DNA from: Diplonema papillatum
Taxonomy: Eukaryota; Euglenozoa; Diplonemea; Diplonemida; Diplonemidae
Assembly (NCBI GenBank): GCA_030068145.1
Contig: JAPJBO010000747.1
Span: 1-64,000 of the forward strand
Length of the DNA: 64,000 bases
Reading direction: 5' to 3'
Shown piece by piece: positions 10,975-21,657 of the stretch (positions are counted from its first letter, which is position 1; every line of letters starts with the position of its first letter). Position numbers and translations under genes: made by a program. A model generated the notes under the pieces. It saw nothing but the letters and a program-made list of their open reading frames with translations. It was not told the origin of the DNA and searched no databases.

Positions 10975-11378
10975 GCATGCAAGGCAACTTCAAAATGCGT
11001 CGGACATGTAAGGGTAACGTGAAACTATGTCGGACATATAAGGGGAAGTTTGAAAGTATGTGAGGACATGTCCGAAAATATGTCGGACATACTTTCGGCT
11101 TCCAAAAGAAGTCGGACATATAAGGGGCATTCTGAAACTATGTCGGACATATAAGGACATGCGAGAAAACATCATTGAAACTATGTCGGACATATAAGGA
11201 ACATTTTGAAAATATGTCGGACAAATAAGGGGCATTTTGAAAATATGTTGGACATATAAGGGTAAGGTCAAAGATGTGTTGGGCATATAAGGGGCATTTT
11301 GAAACTACGGTGTCAAAATGAAAATATGTCGGACATATAAGGGGGATTTGAAACTATAGCCGGACATTTAAGGTAGTT
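10975..11378 (-). repeat. 31-bp array in the right MULE end
   Basis: Inverted and more diverged copies of the 31-bp unit of the left end (ATATGTCGGACATATAAGGG), with insertions and size changes among about 11 units. Confidence 0.9.
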
Positions 11379-11383
11379 TGCCC

Positions 11384-12059
11384 TTTTTTTTCCGACACTT
11401 GGGCAGCAGGGGTGCCTTGGGACGAAAATCTACGCTCTAAACCGGGGTTTAGGGGAATCACACGGCATTCAGCGGTGAGTCACCCCCACCCTACTGTAGC
11501 CCCGACCCGCACAGTAGGCTGTGTTAACGCTTCGGGTGGGGGAAGACCTGCCCGCGAAGCGATATATTTTGTGGTGCTTTTGGCTTCTGCGTGCGTGTGC
11601 CGCCTCTGGTGCACGATTTGAACCAGCGTTAAACTCCGGAACACCGACCCAGCAACTTATCTTGTGGTGGTTTTGTGTTTCTTAAAGGAGCCCTGCGCCG
11701 CAGGCGCGGAAACTTTTAAACGGTCGCACTTACGGATCAAAGCAGATGGGCAGTAGGATGGCTCGTCACAACTACTAGGTTGGCTGACATGTCAACTAAA
11801 CCTGCGCCGCAGGCGCGGATATTTTGACAGTCGCACTTACAGCTAAACAGATGGACGGAAACACGTTGGTCATCGGCTGCAGCAGGTTTTCGTCCTGCAC
11901 AACGCCCCTGCATTGCCTGCCACGGTGGAACACTGTGAACGGAATGAGCAAAGAATGCGATAGCCCCATTACGGAAAAGATACTCAGCCAAAATACCTGC
12001 GCGGCAGGCGCGGAAAATTTTTGGCGCATTTCTGGCCAGCCAGCTAAGTACGAAGATCG
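11384..12059. repeat. Spacer with three CCTGCGCCGCAGGCGCGGA words
   Basis: The GC-rich palindromic word CCTGCGCCGCAGGCGCGGA, or a one-base variant, occurs at about 11692, 11801 and 11997. Two of these are followed by a CGGTCGCACTTAC-like sequence. No gene is seen. Confidence 0.6.
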
Positions 12060-12490
12060 CAAAACACTTTTCCGTGAAAGAAACTTCCGCCAGTGGTTTC
12101 TGCCATGAGAAAATTTCCATCAGTTTTCTGTCGTGAGAAAATTTCCACCACCGTGAAAGTTTCCCACGAAACAAATTTCCGCCAGTAGTTTTCACGAGAA
12201 CATTTCCATCATCGGTTTCCGTCACGAGAGAAATTTCCGTCAGTAGTTTCCATCACTTTTCTGTCGTGAGAAAAACTTACACCAACAGTTTCCCACGAAA
12301 GAAAATTCCGACAGTAGTTTCCACGAGAACATTTCCATCAGGTTTCCGCCACGAGAGAAGTTTCCACCGGCAGTTTCCGCCACGAGAAAATTATCATCAG
12401 TTTTCTGTCGTGAGAAAATTTTCCACCACCAGTTTCCCTTCCCACGAAAGAAATTTCCGCCGGTAGTTTCCACGAAGAAAAGTTCCAGCC
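12060..12490 (+). repeat. Degenerate repeat of CACGAGAAAATTTCC type
   Basis: Irregular units of roughly 25-30 bp containing TTTCC.CCAGTAGTTTCCACGAGAA and TTTTCTGTCGTGAGAAAA. It lies just inside the right hAT-type end, a likely subterminal array. Confidence 0.75.
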
Positions 12491-12750
12491 TACACAGTGA
12501 CAAAACAGAAATCTGGATTTTTTTTTTTCCCGGGTTTTCCCGGTGTTTGACACCGGGACACCGGGTTTTTAAAGTCCCCTGCTTTTAACCCTCTTTTCAA
12601 AGTTCTTTTGCATCTTTCCGTTTTACTTAAAGTCAGGGGTTTATATGGAAAGCTGGGTCCTCTGTATTAATCCACATGCCTGTGGGGGTGGTTAATTTTT
12701 TACCAAGAAAGTGTTTTCTCAGTGTGGTTGCGGAGCTGCACCCAAGGACA

Positions 12751-12962
12751 CATCAAGGCTTCGAAAGGTCAGTCCTTCAGAAAACTTGGGCCACATCAAG
12801 GCTTCGAAAGGTCAGTCCTTCAGAAAACTTGGGCCACATCAAGGCTTCGAAAGGTCAGTCCCTCTAGAAACTTTGGGCCACCTCAAGGTTTCGAAAGGTC
12901 AGTCCCTCCAGAAATTTTGGGCCACATCTAGGCTTCGAAAGGTCAGTCTCTTCAGAAAAGTT
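12751..12962 (+). repeat. 43-bp tandem array
   Basis: Five units of 43 bp with core AAGGCTTCGAAAGGTCAGTC; the first three start at about 12751, 12794 and 12837. All are close copies. Confidence 0.92.
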
Positions 12963-14479
12963 CCATTCCAGCCCAGTGTAGCCTAGCGCAGCCCAGCACA
13001 GCCGAATTGTGTCTCGTTCGTGTCTCGATCATAAAGGAAAAGGTGTGTCAAGTGTACGGCAGGGAACTTCAAGTCAAAACAACGTAAGCTGCAAACGGGG
13101 TTACTACAGGCCTACAATACTAGCCTCAAAAAGGGGCGCTGGACGTGCAACAAGCAGTAGTATAACGAAGCCCTTGCAAACTTGAGCTGCGTAGGGCGCA
13201 CATTTGCATAGGTCACTGTTGCTTCCTGAGTTCGAAGCTCCTCGGTATCATTAGTGGCCAGAATCATTGTCGTGATCACTCTCATGATATGTGGCATCTG
13301 TCGCCACAACCAAGTACTCCCTCATAAAAGAGTCAACGAAGTCCGCTGTGACTGGCTCATTCGACTGAAAACTGGACGCCAAGAACAAGCACCGGCGTAC
13401 AGAGGCATTCAGCAATTTATTTCGCAGCTAAGTGCGCGTCAACTTTACGAGAGAGAAGAGAAGCATCTTGAAATGCTGCAGATAGTTCGCTTGTTTTGCC
13501 TCCCCTCAGCAGAGTCTGCGATAATGGACCTACTGGTAAATAGTCTCCCGGCTGCGCCCACCCCCAACCCCCCACCCCATCATCAGCGCGGAACCTGAGT
13601 GTCTGCAAACAGGACAGTGGTGTGAGTCTGGTTTGTCAAGCGGCTGTTCGTAGCTCGTCACAGCCAGGACCCGTGCGACTAGAGCACAAGCGAACCCGGG
13701 AGAAAGGGGGAAGGCAGGTGCGGGTGTAGACAAGAATGGGTCCGGTCCAACAGGCCATGGCAACAGGGATACAAATTTTCAGAGCGAAAGTTCGCTTTTT
13801 TAGAGTGAAACGTCGCTTTGACTCCGGGGTTTTAGAGTCTCCGGGTGACCTTTGGCAACATGGGAAGATATCCTTGCGCCCAAGATTTCCTTTGGGAGCT
13901 GCGTGCTCTTAAGGGTGGTGGCTACACGAGGTAAGAGACTCAGTGTCCCCCACCCCAGGCTGGCTCCCCGGGCCCGGCCCCCTTCAGTGGCTGGCCCCCC
14001 AGTGCCGTGCGTGGGGGTCAGGGTATTAGCGTGACCCTCAAAATCGTGTACAACCTGAAAATAATGTGAGGGATAGCCCTTTTCTGGTGGGGAAGCTTTG
14101 TTGGGCACGTTTTTGTCTCGAAGAAATGCAAGACGGGGGTTCGGCTAAAAGCTCTTCAGAAAAGCGCAGTTTGCGCGGAAGAAAAGCCTCTGCTTGCTGT
14201 TTGCACCGTGGCCATCCCGGTGCAGTGGGTTGGACCCCGGCTGACTGCACCAGGCGCACTTCACCGAGGACCCCCGTTTCAGATTGCGTCCCCCCCCCGT
14301 CTTGTCTAAGAACGGGTTTGGCTTATTATTGTTGACACAGGCCCCGCGCAGCGGCAAATTCTTTTTGGATACACTTTTGAGGGGGGGTGGTTTCTTGGCC
14401 CCGCGCAGCGGCAACATTTTTTTTTTGGGTATGTTTCTTGGTGATGTGTGTATGACTGCCCCCCCCCCCGGGTCCGCTT
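12963..14479. other. Unassigned 1.5-kb region with a repeat H fragment
   Basis: No domain is recognised. Positions 13574-13740 match dispersed repeat H (CATCATCAGCGCGGAACCTG onward). GGGTTTTAGAGTCTCCGGGTGACC-like sequence, shared with repeat E, lies near 13828-13852. Confidence 0.5.
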
Positions 14480-14510
14480 CACGACGCACTTGTCATGCAC
14501 AATCACTTGT

Positions 14511-14702
14511 TATATAACAAGTGACCTAACAAGTGAAAATGTATAACAAGTGCCACTTGTTATATAACAAGTGATCACTTGTTATATAACAAGTGATCAC
14601 TTGTTATATAACAAGTGATCACTTGTTATATAACAAGTGTTTGCTTGTTATATAACAAGTGATTGCTTGTTATATAACAAGTGATTGCTTGTTATAACAA
14701 GT
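14511..14702. repeat. Palindromic 22-24-bp array, left end
   Basis: About eight units of CACTTGTTATATAACAAGTG, a perfect 20-bp palindrome, joined by AT or TT spacers. Confidence 0.93.
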
Positions 14703-14789
14703 GTTTGGTTGCAATTTCATAAGGAACCTGGGGTTTGCACCTACCTACGAGAGAAAATCAGTGATCTGCAAGACACAAGGCTCCACCTG

Positions 14790-16440
14790 GTCCAGACAAA
14801 AGTATCGGGGAGTTCGGGGAAATTCGGGGAGTTTCGGGGTATTTCCTTTGTGGCGACCACTTTCCCTGCAGCCGGCCATGGCGGGGAGGGGGCTACGCTA
14901 TTATGGCCCTACCTTGCGCAGAGCGGTCCCGTGTTCGGTTATGCCCCGAAGACGAAGATAGAGGCTGAGAAGGAAGGACAGACTGGGAGGTACAGGTTGA
15001 CACGTTTTGACACAGGTAGCTACAGGATCCGCTGCGGTAAGGAGAGCCGTTCCACCAGAGGTCGTGCGGGTACAGAGACGATGCTCGTGCTCGAGTCGCA
15101 GTTGGGGACGAACAGGCACGCCTTCAATGATGAGGTCTGGGGGATGGACGTATTTTCCACGTATGGGGAGGAAAGGATCGGACGTGCTGGTGGGACGCCT
15201 TCGAAGGGCGTGCCCAGGCCACCACCAAGGACGAGAGAGTGCGCACGAGACATCACAGTTTGAATACCAAGCACTTGCCCCCCAGCGTTGTACTTCTGGA
15301 CACCGAAGGGGAAGCTCGTCTTTACCCTTGGATCTGCTCCAAGCACGGCGATCGTCAGAGAGGCCGGACACTGTCCAGTGAAAACGGCTCGAATTGCCTC
15401 GGCGAATTGCTCTTCCGGCTCTCCCCAAGAAGAAGACCCCTCCGCTTTCACGGACTGCTCCCAGTCGCAAACAGGGTTTCTGGATGGAACTCCCGCACTG
15501 CGTTGCTCAGTTCCGCCCGCTCTCGGCTACGCAGTTTTTCAGCCCATCCCTCGAATTTGTGCGGTGGTGCTGGCCTGCTGCAGCTGCTCACGATGGCCAC
15601 CATTCTTCGGCTTTTCTCTGTGCCGCTTTGCTGGCTGACATCTGGACTCTTGCAGTACTCTGACTGCACGCAGTCAATTTTAGGTGCAGTTCTGGTGTAA
15701 TCTTGCGGAATTTGGTTATCCCCGGTACCGAAAACCTGTGCATGCTACCGTTACACTACCGTTACGCTACCGTTACGCACCCGGGACCAGCTTGATTGAG
15801 AAGGCATAGGATGGTTTTCAACACTATTCTGAGTCCAGTGTCCCAGTCTTGTGATCCGAGGGTGTGTTCTGGGGTCGTAACCACCCTGGATGTCGTTCTC
15901 TGTGTGCTCCAACAAGTCGACAAGGGAAATATTCTTGCTAGAACATGGCAGCTTTCTTGGGTGCACCACCCTGAGTGTACGGACCTTGGACTTTTCTGGA
16001 GCATCTGGGTGGGATATTATAGTCCCCTGAGTGCTTTTCTGCCCGCCAGATGTTGTGTGCTGCCAGTAGGGGTAATTTTCTGGCAGTCTCGGGCTTCAGG
16101 AAGGCGTAACGGTAACAGTCAATCTCGCTCCCCGAAATAGGCAAAGCCCCCTGATTTTGTTAACGTTCGTTAACAGGCCGAAAATCCTCCTTTTTTGGCT
16201 GTGGTGCATCAAATACGCAGTTGTGCAGCTTTTTGGCCGTAAATTTGGTGTCATGTCACAGTGGAGGTGATGTGTAATACCTGGAGTACGGTCACCGCCT
16301 TCGGCGAAGATGTCAAAAAAGCACGAAATCACACTCGTTTGGCCGTGGTGGTACCCCGGCCCGGGGGTTTTCACACGACAAGAAACTTCGACCCACAGAA
16401 GAACCCCGAATGAGCGGTTCGGGTGTGCAAATGCCAAGCG
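14790..16440. other. Interior of the 3.4-kb element, no identified gene
   Basis: On the minus strand two adjoining ORFs (15669-15448, 72 residues, and 15451-15020, 143 residues) could be pieces of one protein, but neither shows a motif I recognise. Three copies of TACCGTTAC lie near 15748-15776. Confidence 0.4.
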
Positions 16441-16454
16441 TGCTTAGGGACAGC

Positions 16455-17544
16455 GGATTATTACCCGGGCGGGCCAACTGCCCACTACTTTCGCCAAAAT
16501 TTTGGTGGGTGGGTCCCCCCCCCCCCTCTGGTGGGAATATTTTTTCCCCAAAACTGCATGAAGATTTTCCGACGGAAACCCACTGTTGCATCAATGTAAT
16601 GGCCCAAATCTGACCGAAAACCGCTGTTACATCAATGTAATGGGCCAAATCTGGCGGAAAACCACTGTTACATCACTGTAATGGGCCGAATTTCACAGAA
16701 AACCACTGTTACATCAATGTAATGGCCCAAATTTGACGGAAAACCACTGTTACATCAATGTAATGGGCAGAATTTGACCGAAAACCACTGTTGCATCAAT
16801 GTAATGGCCCAAATTTGACGGAAAACCACTGTTACATCGATGTAATGGGCAGAATCTGACGAAAAACTTGGCCCATTACATTGATGTAACAGTGGTTTTC
16901 CGTCAGATTCTGCCCATTACATCGATGTAACAGTAATTTTCCGTCAGATTCTGCCCATTACATCGATGTAACAGTGGTTTTCCGTCAAATTTGGGCCATT
17001 ACATTGATGTAACAGTGGTTTTCCGTCAAATTTGGGCCATTACATTGATGTAACAGTGGTTTTCCGTCAAATTCTGCCCATTACATCGATGTAACAGTGG
17101 TTTTCCGTCAAATTCTGCCCATTACATCGATGTAACAGTGGTTTTCCGTCAGATTCTGCCCATTACATCGATGTAACAGTGGATTTCGGTCAAATTTGGC
17201 CCATTACATTGATGTAACAGTGGTTTTCCGTCAAATTCTGCCCGTTACATTGATGTAATGGCCCAAGTTTGGGCCATTACGTTGATGTTTTTTGGGGAGG
17301 GGCAGTGCAACTTGGACCTGATAGAGCCGCTTTGCCCCCCGAACCCCCCCTTATTTCGACTTTCCAGAACAAACCAAACCCGTACATTTCAGCTGTGTAT
17401 GGCGGTGTCGGAAGCCAAGAAGGCAGGTGGTGAAATTGGAAACTCAAAAAAAAAAAATTCCCACGGGCTCGGGAGATTTGGGGGTGGGTGGGTCCACCCC
17501 CCCCCCCCTTTGGGCGGGCAGTTGGCCCGCCCGGGTAATAATCC
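16455..17544. mobile_element. Nested 1.1-kb near-palindromic element
   Basis: The two ends share a perfect 29-bp inverted repeat beginning GGATTATTACCCGGGCGGGC (16455-16483 and 17516-17544). Weaker inverted similarity continues outward (TAGGGACAGC against TAAGGGACGCC). Most of the interior is two opposed arrays of a 41-bp unit, so nearly the whole element could fold into one hairpin. No transposase is present. Confidence 0.75.
16575..17285. repeat. Opposed 41-bp arrays forming a giant palindrome
   Basis: About seven forward units (16575-16865) and about ten inverted units (16866-17285) of a 41-bp repeat containing CCACTGTTACATCAATGTAA. The core TTACATCGATGTAA is itself a perfect palindrome. 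Confidence 0.92.
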
Positions 17545-17639
17545 GGCGTCCCTTACAGCAACCGTTTGTTTGCCAAAAGCCGAGTGTCTTGCAGATCACG
17601 TGACTTTCTCTCGTAGGTAGGTACAAACCCCAGGTTCCT

Positions 17640-17830
17640 CATGAAATTGCAACCAAACACTTGTTATAACAAGCAATCACTTGTTATATAACAAGCAATC
17701 ACTTGTTATATAACAAGTGATCACTTGTTATATAACAACTGATCACTTGTTATATAACAAGTGGCACTTGTTATATAACAAGTGGCACTTGTTATATAAC
17801 AAGTGACCACTTGTTACATCACTTGTTAGA
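17640..17830. repeat. Palindromic 22-24-bp array, right end
   Basis: The same CACTTGTTATATAACAAGTG units as the left end, about eight, slightly more diverged. Confidence 0.92.
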
Positions 17831-17879
17831 AATATAACTAGTTATGTCCCAAAAAAAACAGCTAACAAGTGCGTCGTGT

Positions 17880-18260
17880 TCGTTTACTTTTGGAATCGGT
17901 TCGCTTCTTGGTTCGTTTCTAGTTTTGGAGAGTTCGTTTCTAGTTTTGAAGGTTCGAAACTAGTTTTGGAATCGGTTCGTTTCTGGGCTCTTTTTAGGCT
18001 GATTTAGCTTGGGGAGTGCTTCGTTTACTTTTGGAACGTTCGAAACTAGTTTTGGAAGGTTCGTTTCTAGTTTTGGGTGGCTCGTTTACTTTTGGAACCG
18101 GTTCGTTTACTTTTGGAATCGGTTCGTTTCTAGTTTTGGAAGTGCTTCGTTTACTTTTGGAAGGTTCGAAACTAGTTTTGGAATCGGTTCGTTTACTTTT
18201 GGAAGGTTCGAAACTAGTTTTGGAATTACTTTTAGAAGGTGCGAAACTATTTTCGTTCAC
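17880..18260 (+). repeat. Array of GGTTCGTTTACTTTTGGAA type
   Basis: About 20 short variable units (18-22 bp) mixing TTCGTTTACTTTTGG, TTCGTTTCTAGTTTTGG and TTCGAAACTAGTTTTGG. No gene is seen. Confidence 0.88.
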
Positions 18261-18304
18261 TTTTGGCTGTTTTTGCAGGAGTTACCACAGTTTCCCACAA
18301 TTTC

Positions 18305-18432
18305 CATACTTTTCAGATTCCCCAAAAATTGGACCCCAAGAATTTCGACCAAAGATTTGGACCAAAAATCTCGACCAAAATTTTCGACCCCAAAAATTTG
18401 GACCCCTAAAATTTGACCAAAATTTTTGACCC
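18305..18432 (+). repeat. Inverted array pair, left arm
   Basis: Short units such as TTTCGACC, AAAATTTGGACC and CCCCAAAAATT. The complement lies at 20610-20770, so the two bracket 2.2 kb. Confidence 0.8.
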
Positions 18433-19355
18433 AGTCCAGCCCGTTCCATTCGTTTTTGGTGTTTCCTTGTCCGTAGGCATAAGCTGGCTTCAGTGCCCCA
18501 CCCGAGACGTTCTGGGTGCCTCAGAGCGACTGGTTGCACCGTTTCACAACTTCAAGCTGGCCACCGCGTTTCTTGGCCTGACATACCAGTGACCACGGTC
18601 ATTCTCCACTGTCCTTGTTGAGGCTGTGTCACACTGTGACTGTCACAGTGTCAGTCACTGAGTGACCGGACAGTGTCGCGGCAGCCGTAAACTGCACACC
18701 CACCGCACGTCTGCAGGATTCACCTCCAGATTCGGGGACCAGAACACAGGGTATCGCTATAGCTGTCCGACTCCGAGTGCCTGGAGTGGAGAGCCTGGTC
18801 CAGTTACCTCTGGACAATAGAGCAGCAGCTGCAGCAAGGAACAGCAGCAGGACCGGGACTACTGGCTCAGTGGAGGGAAGGCGCCGCTGTCACGCGGCTG
18901 CGAGTCAGCCACAGTCACAGCTGATTTCACTTACGCAGTGAAGCCTGCAGTGAAGGAAGCTGTGTCCACCGTCGTGCAACCGGTGTGTGTGCAACCAGTT
19001 GCGGTGCAGGCGTGGGCACAACGACAGTTGATGACTTTAGGAAGGAATCAGCCATTCTTGCGTGAGCTGCAGATTCCGTCTGTCGGCAACAGTGTCCGAC
19101 TGTGTCGCCACCTTGGGTTGTTAGCCCACCGTCCTCCGCGGTTCTGGCCATCTGTCTTGTAATCTGGGTTCAGTTCCGAGTTTGGTTTCCTATCCGAGGC
19201 TATCGGGCACTGGTTCGGTTTCGGGTTGAGGTTCGGTTTCGGGTTCGGTTCTGCCACCATCACTCCTCAGAACTTCTGGGTTCGGGTTCGATTTCGGCTT
19301 TGGCTCGCCGTGCCAGGCGTGGGCGTCAACTCGCGACACGTGATGTCTCCATGTC
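18433..19355. other. Unassigned spacer
   Basis: No gene is recognised. CACTGTGACTGTCACAGTGTCAGTC-like palindromic words lie near 18632-18656 and a GGTTCGGTTTCGG low-complexity patch near 19210-19250. Confidence 0.5.
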
Positions 19356-19640
19356 GGGCCAAAACCCATTACAGTATGTTATCCAAACTTTGAACGAATT
19401 ACAGTATGGTCCGAACTTTGAACCCATTACGGTATGTCAATCCAAACTTTGAACCCAGTACGGTGTGGATTTTCAAACTTTGAACGAATTACGGTAGGTT
19501 CCAAACTTTGAAACCCATTACGGTATGGTTTTCAAACTTTGAACCCATTACGGTATGGTTTTCAAACTTTGAACCCAGTACGGTGAGGTTCCAAATTTGA
19601 ACCGATTCCGGCATGATTTCTAAACTTTGACTCTCAAAGT
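19356..19640 (+). repeat. 35-bp tandem array
   Basis: About eight units with core CAAACTTTGAACCCATTACG followed by GTATGGTTTT; the degenerate period is about 33-36 bp. Confidence 0.9.
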
Positions 19641-20605
19641 TTGAGCCCATTTCGGTGTCACTGTCAGGTTATAAGCCCAACACCAACGAGATACGTTGAA
19701 GCGGACGTGGAGAGAGATCATAGATGTGAAGTTGGCGTCGATGGATCCAGTTTGTGTCTTTTGGCACATGCTCGAGGTTGGCTGCTTGCTTTGGACCTCT
19801 CGATTGCTGAAGGACCTCGCACAGATGCATCCCCAGGGGAAGTGCTCGGGTTTGAAGAAGAGTCGGTGCATGGTTGGGCAACCACCATGGCGGCGCACTC
19901 GCCCCTGATCCGCCCACCCCGGGGTCCGGTCCAATGCCTTCCTTCCCTGTCCAGCCGGTCGGCGGTCCGCCCGGCCCTCCGTCATCAGACTTCATGGGAG
20001 GAGGTCCCGACGAGTCCACTTCCGATTCGGGCTCGTCCGATTGCGAACTAGAGTCGGACTTGGAGTCCTGAAACTTTGTGAAAGGGTTCCAGGGTGAGGT
20101 TCACGCTCGAGTCGACCCTGTGGCTGAAACGCCGCTGCTACTTCCGGATCCAGACGGCTGCCGCTCGCGGAGTCAGACCGACTGCGAAGTAATGCTGCTC
20201 GAAATCTGCTCCCTCTGTACGGTGCTGATCATGAAGTTTACTCATGAAGTTTTACCCTTCCTCCTCCTCATCTCTCTCTTTTCGCCTTCCTGTTGACGCA
20301 AGTGATGGACAGAATCATCTGCGAATGGCGCGAACGTTCCACAGCTTCCCAAAACAGCTTCTTCCGGTCCAATCACAATCCGGACGTGGCCGTAGGTTTC
20401 ACTGCCTGCTGATCACGAGGTTTACTACAGCTGTAGCAACAGCACACAGCCAACCGTTCACGTGTCACAGACTAACGCCGCATCTTTGCGTTGAACGTGG
20501 ATTTCGGAGGTCGCCGAATTGGAGATGAAAGTGAATCTGTTGCTACTGCGGTGCAGAAGGATGATGACTTAGGATCGGCCAACTGAAGACATGGTAGCTG
20601 CAACC
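19641..20605. other. Unassigned spacer
   Basis: Overlapping ORFs of up to 136 codons are present (for example 19641-20051) but none shows a domain I recognise. Confidence 0.45.
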
Positions 20606-20609
20606 ATCA

Positions 20610-20775
20610 CGTCGAAATTTTGGGTCCAAAAATTTTGGTCGAAATTTTTGGTCGAAATTTTGGGTCCAAATTTTTGGTCAAAATTTTTGGGGTCCAATTT
20701 TTGGGGTCGAAATTTTGGGTCCAAAATTTTTGGCATCGAAATTTTTGGTCGAGATTTTTGGTGAGTTACTCAGGG
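20610..20775 (-). repeat. Inverted array pair, right arm
   Basis: Units such as GGTCGAAATTTTTGG and GGGTCCAAAATTTTTGG, the inverse of 18305-18432. A further patch of the same units lies at 20972-21065. Confidence 0.8.
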
Positions 20776-21170
20776 CACATCGGATTTATCGGGCCACGAC
20801 TAGCTTCGGCGAACGGCAACTTCCAAATTCACATCCAGATCCCGTGTCTCCAACCGGGTCTATACGAGTCCGAATGGACCGGCGGGCGTAACGCACTGAG
20901 GAGCCTTGTTGTTCCGAGGGCTTGAGCCTTATGGCCGGTTCCTACGGTTATCTCCTGGTTCGGCTCCACTCGAAAGAGTGGTCGAATTTTTTGGGTCCAG
21001 ATTTTTGGTCAAAATCTAGTTGGGCAAAATGTTGGGGCAAAATTTGGTCGAAAATTTTGCCCCAACATGGGTGGGATATAAGGGAAATTTACCATAGTTG
21101 TAAGTGCGTACTTCGAGAATTAGGCCTTGCATGGGTACACTTTGCTGCCTATTATACCTTGCAAACTGTC
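20776..21170. other. Unassigned spacer
   Basis: No gene is seen apart from the short patch of the GGTCAAAATTT repeat at 20972-21065. Confidence 0.5.
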
Positions 21171-21175
21171 ATAAG

Positions 21176-21345
21176 TACCGGTTATTGACCGCAATGTTGC
21201 GATCAATGACCGCATGGGTGCGGTCAATGACCGCATGGGTGCGGTCAATGACCAGTACCCTACCGGTCAATGACCGCAAGGTACCGGTCAACATTATTGC
21301 GGTCAGCGTGGTGCGGTCATTGACCGCACCAGCCCTTAACCGGTC
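21176..21345. repeat. Cluster of GCGGTCAATGACCGC palindromes
   Basis: At least seven near-palindromic blocks built from GCGGTCAATGACCGC, ACCGGTCAATGACC and GCGGTCATTGACCGC. Confidence 0.88.
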
Positions 21346-21657
21346 CACCGTGTAGGCCCCACCAGCTGTTGAACCCCAGGGTTCCCGAAAAAACGCACAT
21401 TTCTTTTGGATTTTTCCGTTTTCCAAGGTGGACTACACCGGTTTCCTCCCCAGATCTTGACAAACGGCGGCACCAAACGGGCACGTTTTTTTTACTTGTG
21501 CTCAAGCACAGCTTTTAAGCCCTGCGGAGACCATCCAGGTCTTTATTTCGTGTTTTTTCCGGGGTTTGCCCTGGGGTATGTAGCCATGGGCTCGTGTACG
21601 CGCGTATTTCGCCTTACAAAAAAAAATACCCCAATGGGACACTTTTTTGCCTTATAG

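Larger units (their letters stand above)
9158..11383 (-). mobile_element. Mutator-like element (MULE) with satellite ends
   Basis: The outer ends are inverted: GGGTAAATTCCCTTATATGT at 9158 against GGGCAAACTACCTTAAATGT read inward from 11383. Immediately inside each end lies an array of the same 31-bp unit in opposite orientation (9165-9560 and 10975-11378). Between the arrays is a MULE transposase N-terminus on the minus strand. The flanks are T-rich (TTTTCTTTT and TTTTTTTTC), compatible with a poor 9-bp target duplication. The left array has replaced the catalytic end of the transposase, so this copy cannot be autonomous. Confidence 0.78.
9076..12581. mobile_element. Pair of hAT-type ends enclosing a MULE
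   Basis: The left end is CAGGGGTCTTTAAAA at 9076-9090. The right end, read inverted from 12581, is CAGGGGACTTTAAAAACCCGG. These match each other (14 of the first 15 bases) and the complete hAT-like element at 1014-2556. The 8-bp flanks (CCCTGAAG and CTTTTAAC) do not match, so this may be one old element, a recombined pair, or two unrelated end fragments. The interior holds the MULE and the 12.06-12.49 kb repeats. Confidence 0.55.
14480..17878. mobile_element. 3.4-kb inverted-repeat element with palindromic satellite ends
   Basis: The outermost matching ends are CACGACGCACTTGT at 14480 and its complement ending at 17878. Inside each end is an array of the palindrome CACTTGTTATATAACAAGTG (14511-14702 and 17640-17830). 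Beyond that is about 90 bp of unique inverted sequence (14703-14790 against 17570-17655, with AACCTGGGGTTTG and TACCTACGAGAGAAA). This is a DNA transposon architecture, but I found no transposase and no clear target duplication, so the superfamily is unknown. A second inverted-repeat element sits inside at 16455-17544. Confidence 0.75.
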
